This document shows, piece after piece, positions 22,241-33,554 of a stretch of 64,000 nucleotides of DNA. Source of the DNA: Mytilisepta virgata (lineage: Eukaryota > Mollusca > Bivalvia > Mytilida > Mytilidae); assembly GCA_028015205.1 (NCBI GenBank), contig CM051516.1, positions 32,750,230 through 32,814,229 on the forward strand. The letters are read 5' to 3'. Made by a program: the position numbers and the translations under genes. Numbering within the stretch: position 1 is the first letter of the stretch; the number at the start of each line of letters is the position of its first letter. The notes beneath the pieces are model-generated. The model ran no database searches and was not told where the DNA came from. It saw nothing but the letters and a program-made list of their open reading frames with translations.

Positions 22241-25200
22241 CATCTTCCAGAATTATGCTTAACTAATTTATCATTTTCTTTCTGTTCATCTGGTTGATCT
22301 TGCAATAGATACAAATTAATTTGTGGCATAATGCAGTATTTGAAAAAAGGATAAAAAACAATTTTCATTATTCAAAAATCAGGTATATTTTACCAACATA
22401 ATCAATGTTTAGTATTCATAAATCATTGAAATGTAAATTATGTTCACACCATTTTTATCACTTAAATTGATCATTAAATGATTTATGTTAATGATCAAAA
22501 CAGATTACCTTATGTATATGACTGAATACCGATCAGCTGAAGCACCGGATAAGTCGAAGTTTTCTTTAAGCTCTTTGCACTTCAACACAACCAAGTTTCA
22601 CTGTAAATACTGTAAAGATTTAAAACTTCAACCGTAGCACAATTCTAATATTATATCATCTAGACACCAATAATTCTTACCTTTTTGCAGTAAACACATT
22701 ATGTCACTTATTCCATGTAAAATAATATAAGACAATAAAACAGTTTTGTAACATAATATGTATAAGTTTCAAACAGTAAGATAAAACAAAACGTTTTGGT
22801 CTTTTTTCATAAATGTGTAACAAATACCAAATTACCAAGTGCTATTCTAACAACTACCCACCCCCTTTCTATCATTCTAAATGACTGATTTCTTTTTCAC
22901 TATTCTACTTGTTCATGGTTGGTCTAGAAAATAATATAAAAGTCTTGAAATCTTCCCCAGATATCATGACATTCAATTTTATATGAATAAATAAGGTAAA
23001 AACTACAATGTTTATATTTACCTCTTAACTTAAAGCTGGAAAACGTATACACTGTTTATATTTATTATCTACCTCTAAGTTGGAAGAAAGTATGACATCC
23101 CAAAGTTGTTTCCAAGAGTTTGAATTAACGATGCTCGCTGGTCATGTTTTGGTCTTTTTTCAGATTTTCGGAATCCTCGGGTTTTATCCATTTCTTAAAC
23201 ATGAAATGTTTTGCCCATGAACCCTCACTTTTTCTTTCATAATGCAATCATATATACCTTAAAATGGTATTTGACAAAATTTAATGAAATCCTTTTTATT
23301 TTTTCATACATCTTTGAGAGACTGAACTTGTCAATGCAAATTGCATGTATGTTGTTCCTATCAAAAACTTAAGCTTTGTCTCCAAGTTCTTTTTTGTCGA
23401 TTTCCACACGAGTACAGAACAAGCCATAGCAGGTGGAAACATGTCACAAAATTTAGTTGCCGTAAGTATGTTTAAATCAAAATATCAATATGATATTCTC
23501 TTTATTATCTGATGTTTAAGAAATTCCATAATTTGAGACTCATCTAGGATAAACGTACTTCCGATCCATCTGTGCACGTGGGTAGGATATTCTGAAAAGA
23601 AAATAGATTTGAAGTTGATCATCAAAAATATCAATATAGTAAACTTTAGTATCTATGCTACCACGCAAACTCATTAAAACCCAATTTGGATCCTCAATTT
23701 TTAACGCAGAGGCTTGTAAATTGAGTGTACCATTTGCTATTGTAGAAAACATTCATTTATTAATGCGAGAAGTTAGCTACAGAGACAGGTAAAATCTTCT
23801 TTTGACTACATGTAGACGATGCGAATTACTTACTTCAACATGTGTTTTTATGTTAGATTTATACATTACTGTGTAAACAACAGCTCCCGGTTCGTACGAT
23901 TCGTCAAGTTACGCTTTCGTACGTTCGTTCGTCAATATCCTTGTCATTTCTATCAAAAGCTATTACCAGTATACGTTGATATACATTAAGAAAACAAGAA
24001 TGGAGTTGCAGAAAAATAATTTTAATTACAGTGTTATCCTTGCAGCAGACAATAGTCTACCTGAAGAGGAACCAACAAATTTTCTTCATCAAAATTAGTT
24101 ATTCTCTGTATCTGAAAGTTTTTGTATAAAATGAATTACGTTTTTACATTACGTTTTCAAAGATGATCAGAGTTTTTATTACTGATAAGGACCAGTGTTT
24201 CTTAATTTATAGATTTGTCTTAATTAAATCTAATATGTCATGTATGTAGCGGTGGGTCTATGATTCACTGTTGTAAAGAGGTCGGAAAAGGCCTACGTTG
24301 TGTACGCGGTAAACCAAGCGATACAGATATTTCAGAAGAAGGAGTTCCACACACCACACTTCTTTTCTCACAACAATAACGTCAAAAGATTATTAATGTA
24401 TTACGTGGTTTTTGTTTTTTCTGTTGGATTGTCCGATTTCGCACTAATTTACAAGATTTTCATACACAAGACAGATCGTTGAAATTTTACTTCATTATGT
24501 CAACTTTTCATAACAGAGAAATCTTTGTTTTGTAAATACTGTCGATCATAATACAAATGTATTATCTCCGATTGATTATATTTCTAAATAAATAAATATA
24601 GGTATAACAGTTTTCTTCCAGTAGAGGGTTTGTAGAGGGTTTGTAGAAAGAATATTCATTATTTCAATAAACTAAAGTTTAAAAATCGAACCAAATTGTG
24701 ACCACAACTTTATTGCATAAATGCTTTTGTCATACTTAGTCCATGAACTATATATATATCGTATGTCTAGTGGGTCTGTGGGGGTTTACTTCCAAGAAAA
24801 AGTTGGTTGTCTAGACGCAAAATGGTGCGTTCTGGGGGTTTTTTAGGGAGTAACTGAATACATAACAACATATTGATTTCATTATTTTGTTAAAAGAATT
24901 CACTAAAAATTGTCCAAAATCTGTTATTCGCGTCGCGAACTACTCCATAACTAAATCAACCCTGAAATCGCGATGGATTTGCATCAATGCGAGCGATGAT
25001 TATTCATTGATTTGTTACACAAATTACCAGTATTTAGCAAAATTCAAAAATAATAGAAATACAAGGGTTCATTCCTTATATTGCACATGGTAGATCTCCT
25101 TAGCTGAAATTTGGCTTCCTATTTCTGTATTTTTGGTTATGAGTACTTCTTGTTTGAAATAGGTTTGGTTTTTGGTCTTCCAAATGTTTCGGTTTTAATG

Positions 25201-25560
25201 CTGATGATGAGAGGTTACTACTTGAAATCCGTCGTGTACAGCATAGTATAAATATACTATATCTAATATTAGTATCTTTGGATTGTTATTATGACAACCT
25301 ATCGTTCCCCATGCGTCTTCAATCGTCGTAGTACACTAAAATATGGTTCTGCAGTAGCACCTGATACCGATAGAAGGGAATAGTCCAGGATTTACAGAAT
25401 CAAGTGTCTCACACAGTGTAGTTGACATGTGATCGCGGGATGTTTTGCTCCATCGTGTTCGCCATCGAGCGACCTCTGTCTTGAATTAATGACAATGTCA
25501 GGTCAGTCTGGTATGTGCCATGTACTTGTATATATACCGTCGTTTATATAACAGAAGCGG
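22241..25560. other. Long AT-rich noncoding stretch
   Basis: No exon, RNA or named repeat recognised. Short open frames here have no family likeness or splice-site support. Confidence 0.4.
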
Positions 25561-25565
25561 CGACG

Positions 25566-25765
25566 GGTGCATAGCTCTGTCCTTATGTGGTTTTGGCTTA
25601 ATTTACCCCTTTTGGTCAGTTTGGCATTTTTTAATTTGATCTTCAACTTTCGGATTATTGTTTTGGTTTTCAACATTTAAGGCCTTGAGCACAACTGATG
25701 AGTCGTACATCAAAGAAGTGTGCACATCTTGTGCATCATATTGGTATCAAATAACTTTATTAATA
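25566..25765 (+). repeat. Hammerhead retrozyme-like repeat, near-complete copy
   Basis: Same unit as at 22042, starting GTGCATAGCTCTGTCC. The ribozyme part (25689-25734) keeps stem I GCACAA/TTGTGC, CTGATGA and the TGTGCACATC stem III/cleavage block. Stem II is damaged (GTCG opposite CAAA) and GAAA has become GAAG. Probably inactive, but recently derived from an intact copy. Confidence 0.75.
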
Positions 25766-26890
25766 ATAAAACGGTCGTAAAGCCATTCGAATAATACTGC
25801 TGTATTTTTTAATATAAAGTAGCACGAATTATTTAAATTATATTTGAAATGGTATGTAATTCAAAAGCCAACGACACTTTGTTTTCCACTAATTTTTATT
25901 TATTTATTTTTTTATTTTATTTTATTTTTATTTTTTTTTTTTTTTTTTGCTCTACAATTTTTTTTCAACACGCCGATTTTTATTTTATTTTTTTTTTTGC
26001 TCTACAATTTTTTTAACACGCCGATGTGCACACAACTGCTTTTTAGGGTATATGGAGCTACGCCCCTGTCAGTGTTTAAAAATGAGTTAGAGGTTATAGA
26101 GTGAATTACAATCTTGCACTGCCTCTCCCATAATTCTGTAAAAAAACTAAGCTGAGATACTAATTGTAAGTAAATGTTTAAATACAGTTTTGGTATTGGT
26201 CAAAAACAGAAATTTATTCTGTCTTATCTTGCAAGCTCTGAATAGATGGAGAATGTTTAAGAAGTGAGAGAGAAAATAGAAACTATATCAGAACAGTGTA
26301 TAAAAATATCGATGGTTGTTTTCACCTTTTATTACCAACCCAGAATATAATATACACGTATAACGAGTCTGGCATTTGGCTGAAATGCGTTGGTAGTTAT
26401 TTATCATATTTTTTAACCTTTACTATAACTGAAGATAAACTTATTGACATGACATTCATATCAGAAAACACAAAATTTGTTCTGATATTTGTATTCAAGA
26501 ACGAGCAAAATTAACATTTCTGTATCATTTTCCATATGCCGTTGGCTGCAGTTTGACAGTTTGGACCAACTAACGAATAGCTGTTGTGAATACGAGCGGC
26601 CCTGAGAAAGACATTTACGAATTTGCTCTTTGTCATCGTCCATCTGAAATAAAGGGTGTTTTGTTACTAATGTCGACAGTTTATTAGAACAAATGATATG
26701 TAATAAAATAATAAATGAACTGTTTAAATTTAACGTGAATTCGTTAAATTTTGATGAATGCCAATTTGGATGTTTATGAACACATAATTTAGTTGAAATA
26801 AACAAAAAACCTCGAAATAAGCCAACTTATATTTTTTTTGTGTGAGTAAGGAAACCTTGAGTGCGGCAGAAAAGATCCCTATCTTTACAG
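25766..26890. other. T-rich noncoding stretch
   Basis: A poly-T tract at 25895-26015 holds two copies of TTTTTTGCTCTACAATTTTT followed by AACACGCCGAT, a local duplication. No gene recognised before the LTR element starts at 26891. Confidence 0.45.
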
Positions 26891-27494
26891 TGTTACGGCC
26901 GAAATCACCTTTTAAATTGTAGCCAACAAAAGACACAAATCAATAATAAAATTTAACAAGATTTATTATATACAAAGTTTACAAAAAATATTACAAAAAA
27001 CTAAAATGTCAACTTAACTGTTCAAAATCCTTCGTCTTTTCCTAATCCGGAATTCTCCTCGTCACTGTTGCGGGAATCCAAACGGAATATTATATCCAAT
27101 CAGTCACAATCTAGTATGATGTAACGAAAATAAAAAGTCTGTTAAGTACGATGTGTGAAACGTAAATAAATCCAACAGCTGAGAACACAAGAATGACTGG
27201 TCCAATACGTTCTGATCTGATCTAACTTTCTTGTCCGTATATATACTGTAGAACGGAAACTTCTGGAATACGGTAGAAGTTCGAATCACACCATAATTAT
27301 TACGTAAGTCAAATAGAAAGTTCTAGTCATTCCACCAGTATCCATTATTGTTCCAGTGATTTCTAAACTGCACAGTTATAACATTATTTGGTAAACAACT
27401 ATAGGTGTTATGTAAACATAGTATACATGTTATAAGGCTACGCAAAACAAATTAGGCCAAGATAAATAAATATAATAATTACAATATCATAACA
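26891..27494 (-). repeat. 3' LTR (element sense)
   Basis: 604 bp. By eye it differs from the other LTR by about four changes (for example ACGGTAG/ACGTAG near 27270 and CACAG/CGCAG near 27373). In element sense it has a TATATATA box at 27245-27238 and an AATAAA at 26967-26962. Confidence 0.9.
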
Positions 27495-27576
27495 CCTCCC
27501 CCCTTAAAAGAAGTTTGAGTGTAACGAGAACTTCATGAACAATATATACAAAAATATATAATATGTATACAATGTT

Positions 27577-29844
27577 TTAATAAGATCTAGATAAAGCATC
27601 TGCTATTACGTTATCTTTACCTTTAATATGTTTTACAATAATATCATATTCCTGTAACAATAAACTCCACCTAGTCAACCTCTGGTTCTTGTTTCTCATT
27701 TTATGTATGAAGGTGAGAGGATTATGATCAGTATAAACCAGAATAGGATGCATAGTGGGATTTAAATATACATCAAAATGTTGAAGTGCAGACAACAGTG
27801 CAAAACATTCCTTTTCAATAGTGGAATAATTTTTCTGATGTTTATCTAATTTCTTGGAAAAATATGATATAGGTTTCTCAACATTATCATTTGTTTCTTG
27901 ATATAAAACGGCTCCAACTCCTACATCACTTGCATCAACGGCAAGTTTGAATTGCTTTTTAAAGTCTGGAGTGATAAGAACGGGACTGTTAATTAAAAGT
28001 GATTTGCTTTTTTCAAAAGAGTTTTGACAATTATCACTCCAGATGAATTTAGAATCTTTCCGCAAAAGATGAGTCAATGGTTGAACAACAGTAGCAAAAT
28101 TTGAACAAAATTTTCTGTAAAATCCAATCATGCCTAAATATCTCATAAGTTGTTTTTTATTTGTAGGAGGAGGAAAATTAGTAATTGCATCCACTTTAGC
28201 CATAATAGGTTTCACTTGACCTTGGCCAACTGTGTGCCCTAAATAATCAACAGTGGCCTTACAAAATTCACTTTTAGCAAGATTAACAGTCAAATTTGAT
28301 TGTGACAATCTATCAAAAGTATCATATAAATGTGTTAAATGCTCTTCCCAGCTATCACTACATACAATAAGATCATCAATATAAGCATAACAACAGTCTA
28401 AATCTTTTATAACATTATTGATCATTCTTTGAAACGTAGCTGGAGCATTTTTCATACCAAACGGCATGACAGTATATTGAAATAAGCCGTCTGGTGTGAC
28501 AAAAGCTGATATTTCACGAGCTCTCGGTGTCAGGGGGACCTGCCAGTAACCTTTTAATAAATCAAATTTGCTTACGAATTTTGATTGTCCAATGTTATCA
28601 ATGCAATCCTCTATCCTTGGAATCGGATAGGAGTCAGATTTTGAGACTGAGTTTACTTTTCTGAAATCAGTAACGAAACGAAAGGTTTTATCTGGTTTGG
28701 GTACAAGAAGACAAGGAGAGCTCCATTCACTGTTACTCGGCTCAATAATATCATTGTCAAGCATATATCTAATTTCTTGTCTCATAACATCAAGTTTAAC
28801 TACATCAACATCATGACAAACAGCAGTGGTTTTGTTTGGCACATCTGGAAAAAGATTTTTAAAAGAAAATACCAAAGTTTTCAATTTTTCTCTGCGATCG
28901 AAAGTCAGATGTGCAAGTTTTGAGTCTAAATTTGACAAAATTTCAGAATTTTTCAATCTAACAGTTTGTTCTATAGTCTTGGAATCAAAAGATGGTTCAA
29001 TTTTGTCTGGTTTGTCATGATAGTTCTCCGTTTTAACAATGGCTAAAGTGGCAACTGGTTTACTCTCACCTTCATTAGTACGCTCAAAATATGGTTTTAA
29101 CATATTAATGTGACACACTCTATTTTGTTTACGCCGACCTGGAGTTTTTACAATATAATTCAAATCATTGATTTTACTGTCAATTGTATAAGGACCACAG
29201 TATTTAGCCTGTAAAGGATGCCCAGGGACTGGCAAAAATACAAGTACCTTATCACCAGGTTCAAAAACTCTGTCCCTGGCATATTTATCATACCATATTT
29301 TCATCTTATTCTGTACAGTTTTTAAGTTTTTCTGAGCAATTTGACAAGCAGTATACAATTTTTCTTTAAATCTAGATACATAGTCTAGAAGATTCAAGTC
29401 AGTGTGTTCAGTAAGCCATTTTTCCTTAATCAATTTCAAAGGTCCCCTTACAGTATGACCAAACACTAACTCAAAGGGGCTAAAACCAAGGGATTCTTGA
29501 ACAGCCTCTCGAACCGCAAAAAGTAGAAAGTGAACACCATCATCCCAGTCCCTGTCAAATTGAAGACAAAAAGTCCTAATCATGTTCTTCAATGTTTGAT
29601 GAAAACGTTCTAAGGCACCTTGAGATTCTGGATGATAAGCACTTGATCTATACTGAGCAATTTCTGAAGAAAGTGCTGAGTAAATTTCAGCGGCCTTGCC
29701 CACAAAAACACTTTGCAACATTGTAGTCCAATAAGGCTTTGGCCATTTCAGATTTTGAGCAATTTTCTCAAATTGTGGAAAAAATTTATCAACTGTTTTT
29801 TTCACAAAATTTGGGAACCAAACGTATATTTTTTGCTGCCTCAA
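27577..29844 (-). pseudogene. Gag/integrase remnant fused in frame to RT-RNase H
   Basis: An open 755-codon frame. Residues 15-60 are a Gag piece (FEKIAQNLKWPKPYW, LQSVFVGKAAEIYSAL). At about 61 it jumps directly into the end of the integrase core (YHPESQGALERFHQ, with the last catalytic Glu) and the C-terminal GPY domain (~200-252). RT follows at ~350-540 with YIDD at 488-491. RNase H runs from ~632 to the end (VDAS, YTDHNPL, ADALSR with catalytic Asp residues). The rest of Gag, any protease and the first two integrase Asp residues are missing, evidently by one internal deletion. A second, smaller gap lies just before KLDVMRQEI (~349). No ATG begins this frame at the Gag junction; it continues a frameshifted gag. 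It cannot supply integrase. Confidence 0.85.
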
Positions 29845-30315
29845 AATGTTCTGATTTTGACTTAGTGTTGCTTTCTACTTTAGCCATTTCTATTTTTATT
29901 TTCTCCATCTCTAATCTAACCTTTCCCTCATTTCAAGTTCTGCCTGTAATTGTTTTAATTTAAATTCATCTTCTTTTTCTAATTGTTTTAATTTAACTTC
30001 GTTTTCCAATTGTTTTAATTTAAATCTATCTTCCTTTTCTAATTCAAGTTGTTTTAATTTAAGTTCATGTTCTAATTCAAGCTATTTTAATTTGAAAACA
30101 TCAACATTTTCGACCTTGAGGTCAAGAGCCTCTTCACCAAAAATTTCTGAATCGACTAAATTGTCTATTACCAAATTTTTTATAATTTGTTTTCTCATAG
30201 ATGTTCTAAAATCTATTTTTAGATGTTTAGCAAGCAACACTAATTCTTCTTTCTTTAATTTATCAAACCCTTCCGGGTCTGGCGTTTTCAAAAATTTACC
30301 AGCATCAAATTCCAT
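29845..30315 (-). pseudogene. Gag N-terminal region, broken
   Basis: Starts at an ATG (30315) with MEFDAGKFLKTPDPEGFDKL and continues 77 codons to a stop at 30082. The frame then resumes as a Lys/Glu-rich coiled coil of repeated LKLKQLE units (about 30075-29920), with one frameshift near 29930 and another before the Gag core at 29830. The first stop and the two frameshifts prevent a full Gag. This Gag type, an N-terminal helical domain followed by a charged coiled coil, accompanies Gmr1-like elements. Confidence 0.7.
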
Positions 30316-30381
30316 TTTGTAGAATTTTGTTGGCTAACTCTAATAAAAAATACTGAAAAAATTTAATAAGATGATAACGTT

Positions 30382-30400
30382 ATCCCGAGACGAGCCCCCA
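30382..30400 (-). promoter_or_regulatory. Primer binding site, proline-tRNA-like
   Basis: In element sense TGGGGGCTCGTCTCGGGAT begins 5 nt inside the 5' LTR. It ends in CCA when complemented and resembles the known proline-tRNA primer site with one extra base. Confidence 0.65.
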
Positions 30401-30405
30401 ATTTC

Positions 30406-31007
30406 TGTTACGGCCGAAATCACCTTTTAAATTGTAGCCAACAAAAGACACAAATCAATAATAAAATTTAACAAGATTTATTATATACAAAGTTTACAAA
30501 AAATATTACAAAAAACTAAAATGTCAACTTAACTGTTCAAAATCCTTCGTCTTTTCCTAATCCGGAATTCTCCTCGTCACTGTTGCGGGAATCCAAACGG
30601 AATATTATATCCAATCAGTCACAATCTAGTATGATGTAACGAAAATAAAAAGTCTGTTAAGTACGATGTGTGAAACGTAAATAAATCCAACAGCTGAGAA
30701 CACAAGAATGACTGGTCCAATACGTTCTGATCTGATCTAACTTTCTTGTCCGTATATATACTGTAGAACGGAAACTTCTGGAATACGTAGAAGTTCGAAT
30801 CACACCATAATTATTACGTAAGTCAAATAGAAAGTTCTAGTCATTCCACCAGTATCCATTATTGTTCCAGTGATTTCTAAACTGCGCAGTTATAACATTA
30901 TTTGGTAAACAACTATAGGTGTTATGTAAACATAGTATACATGTTATAAGGCTACAAAAACAAATTAGGCCAAGATAAATAAATATAATAATTACAATAT
31001 CATAACA
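30406..31007 (-). repeat. 5' LTR (element sense)
   Basis: 602 bp, near-identical to 26891-27494. The few differences imply a recent insertion. Confidence 0.9.
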
Positions 31008-31225
31008 ACAGATGCATACCAAAGTACAATTATTTTTTGGTTAACCATTTTACCTAAATGTAGGTAATTAATATTTTATTTTAAAAATAAACCAATGCAC
31101 ATTATTTTATTTTTTAATACTTTGCGGCGTCACAAAAGAAATGAAAAAATCATTACTACTAAAAGTGATTTTTTTTTAATTTAAAACAGTTTGTTATATA
31201 CCAATTATAATGTTGAATAATATAA

Positions 31226-32076
31226 TTAGAATAATAAACCTCGGAAGGGACGAGTAACATATGTACGTGTTACTGTACATGTACGCAGCATCAGTGAGTA
31301 GTCACTTCCTTTGTGAATAAGCCATCGGTTCCTACCAAGGACGCTTTTATTTATAGTAACTACTACTCCAGCATGATGTAGATGGTAGTCCCAAGACCTC
31401 TTTTTCTTTCCGCGAAACCACCATCCCGAAGAAGAACCAGATGATGAGCTTGAGCTTGACCCTGAACTCGAACTTGAGCTGGAACCCAGTGGTCTGTATG
31501 AATTAGGACAATAAAAATTTAAAATGTAGCAAACACAAGTGTCGGCGAATATTTGGAGTTGGCTTAAATGTAAATTAACCAAACACTGAAATGTCTAAAA
31601 TAAAAACAACGATAAATAATATCAATTAAAATAAAAGGATCGACGTTTCGGTTAGTCTTGATAGAATCACAAATAGAGAAACTAAGTCTGTGTTTGTACT
31701 TAATAAAAAATATAGTTACCCTTGATCTACTTTGCATGTTGCAACATTTGAAGTGAACAAGTTAAATGATTAAAAATTGGTCGATAATAAAATATAAGAT
31801 TTTCTATCTTAAAGTAACTAGATTAAGACAAAAAGAATAATAAGAGGATATCAAAAATCAAATAAAAACTACGATACTAGCAAACATGTTCTATCAAAAG
31901 GCAGATAACATTTTGTACAGTTCAATAACCATAACTTACCTTGTGTAATATTGAGCAAATATTACCCTAGAGTTATACAGTCTATTGAGGCAGGACCACG
32001 TCTTACAATCGGCACTGAAGACAACTTCTGGAAGATGCATTAAACAAAGCAGAAGACATAACTCCTTTACAATCAT
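31226..32076 (-). CDS. Small secreted protein with Gly/Ser linker, two exons
   Basis: Exon 1, 32076 to 31940, has an ATG (A at -3) and a signal peptide (MIVKELCLLLCLMHLPEVVF, then SA), then DCKTWSCLNRLYNSRVIF, and ends before GTAAGT. Exon 2, 31493 to 31226, follows CATACAG and encodes a Gly/Ser tract of about 25 residues (PLGSSSSSSSGSSSS...), a basic WWFRGKKKRSW patch, and YHLHHAGVVVTINKSVLGRN with WLIHKG. Lengths (137 + 268 bp) close to 134 codons plus stop in frame. The HHAGVVVT...WLIHKG pattern resembles a small papain-like/LRAT-like domain seen in secreted mollusc proteins, but I am not sure of the family. After IHKGSDYS the frame may be shifted: the alternative frame from about 31300 reads LLTDAAYMYSN, which looks more like the expected continuation. 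Confidence 0.7.
31508..31939. other. Intron of the small secreted protein gene
   Basis: GT at 31939-31938 and AG at 31495-31494 on the minus strand. Nothing else recognised. Confidence 0.55.
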
Positions 32077-32649
32077 GCTTACTCCAGTATTTAAAACGAA
32101 TATTTTGAATTCTAGCGTGTCTGTGTTGTAATATCAAACGATTCCATGTAAAACAATTCTTGGGAATCCCTATATACATTTCAGTTATCAATAGTTAGGT
32201 TTGAAAACTAAAACAGCTGTTACGGAAAACCAATATGTTTCTCATTTATGGATTGATATACGTGTACACTTTGTTTGTTTATCTAGTTTTATTTTCTTTT
32301 AAAACCTGAAAATGCATTTTTCAATGATTTGCTTACAATTGAAGTTTGGTCATCTAATTTTTTTTATATTAAAGGTGTTATTACACGGTATTATCTTTAC
32401 ACACGATTTTGATCCGATTTTACATTTACAAATGACATTATAAACACATTATTTGACGTCATGGTCCATCTTAATTATTACCTCATTTTTTCATTCAAAA
32501 TATTCTACAAATTGCATTGAAAACGGATTGAAAATTGTGCAAACGCTCCATAAGGCGTGTTTTTGAATTCTAATTTATATATTATTACCGCTTATAATTA
32601 TTTAAATAAGACGATTTTTGAAGACATTGCAATAGGTTAAATAACAGAT

Positions 32650-32830
32650 TTTTTTTCACAGTAGTATTCCATAATATCAATTTTCATATGACCATTTCGT
32701 CGCTTTTCGACTCATCAGTTATATGTTTAAAGCCTAAAATGGTGAAGTCAGAAACAATAACCCAAAACGTTGAAGATCATATTCTAATGTAAAAATGACC
32801 AAAAGGGTATCGATTTATAGTAAGAGGTAT
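32650..32830 (-). repeat. Hammerhead retrozyme-like repeat, minus strand
   Basis: Minus-strand unit with TACCCTTTTGGTCATTTTT, GATCTTCAACGTTTTGGG and CATTTTAGGCTTTAAAC. The hammerhead core 32718 to 32695 reads CTGATGA, GTCG, AAAAG, CGAC, GAAA: the catalytic bases and stem II are perfect, while the stem II loop differs from the other copies (AAAAG versus TAAAT). Stem I is altered (CATAT with ATATG, plus two unpaired A), and a GTC triplet follows. Confidence 0.7.
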
Positions 32831-33014
32831 GTAAGAGGTAGATACCCCTTAGTGTAAACAATCTAAGATTTTTATAACAGTAAGTTTAAAGTATCACAGT
32901 TAAAGTATCACTTTCAGGCCAGCATCGAAATAAAGGCAACTGAGTTGATTATACCATATGCAGAGGATTCCTCTCAGAAGAAATAATAGATATGCCATGC
33001 TTCCAATTTTGTTG

Positions 33015-33062
33015 CTCAATATGTATAAATTTTGTCGATTTACGAATCATCAGTTGATGCTT
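33015..33062 (-). repeat. Hammerhead retrozyme-like fragment, minus strand
   Basis: Core at 33053-33030: CTGATGA, TTCG, TAAAT, CGAC, AAAA. G12 is lost and stem II has one mismatch; the rest of the unit is not recognisable. Confidence 0.5.
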
Positions 33063-33554
33063 TATATTAAATGAAACGCACTTATAATGATAGCAATTTA
33101 TAAAGGTTATTAATAGTTACACATCAATTAACGGTCAAGATTGGAGATGCAAGAAAATGAAACACAAACCAGTTAAACAACCTACACACCACCTTCAAAC
33201 TACAACACAAAAAGGGATAACATACAAACAAAAATACAATAGTTTGGGAATAGTCTGACTTGGTACACACCTAACACCAGTGGCCTTGAACAGGTATCAT
33301 CAGTACTTTAAACCACCCCGATCATTTTGTGTGTATAATCAATCTTTAAAACCCGATACGGTATGATACGCAACAAAATGACCAATAGCTAGAATGGTCA
33401 AATAGAAATGGACAGTAGATTTCAAATTCACCTCGTTTCTTGACAATGGTGATTTTTACGCGGATTTGCAAGTATGGTGCACGAGTAAAGGGTATGATCA
33501 AATGCGGCGTAAATAATAGCAGTTGTGTTTATAGAATATAATTGGAACCATGTT
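33063..33554. other. 3' flank of the IgGFc-binding-domain gene
   Basis: No gene recognised; presumably 3' UTR and intergenic sequence. Confidence 0.35.

Larger units (their letters stand above)
26891..31007 (-). mobile_element. Ty3/gypsy LTR retrotransposon, Gmr1-like domain order
   Basis: Complete by its ends, defective inside. LTRs are 26891-27494 (3' LTR in element sense) and 30406-31007 (5' LTR), both TGTTA...TAACA on the plus strand, flanked by ACAG at 26887-26890 and 31008-31011 as a 4-bp target duplication. A polypurine tract AAGGGGGGAGG lies at 27495-27505, and a proline-tRNA-like primer site TGGGGGCTCGTCTCGGGAT at about 30382-30400. In element sense the coding order is Gag start, Gag/integrase remnant, RT, RNase H, 3' LTR. 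Integrase lies upstream of RT, which is the Gmr1-type order and not the usual Ty3/gypsy order. Confidence 0.9.

Noticed and set aside
25200..25240. Another hammerhead (CTGATGATGAG...GAAA)
   Set aside because: No stem II or stem I pairing can be drawn.
25895..26015. Phe-rich membrane-like peptide
   Set aside because: Produced by poly-T; not a real TM protein.
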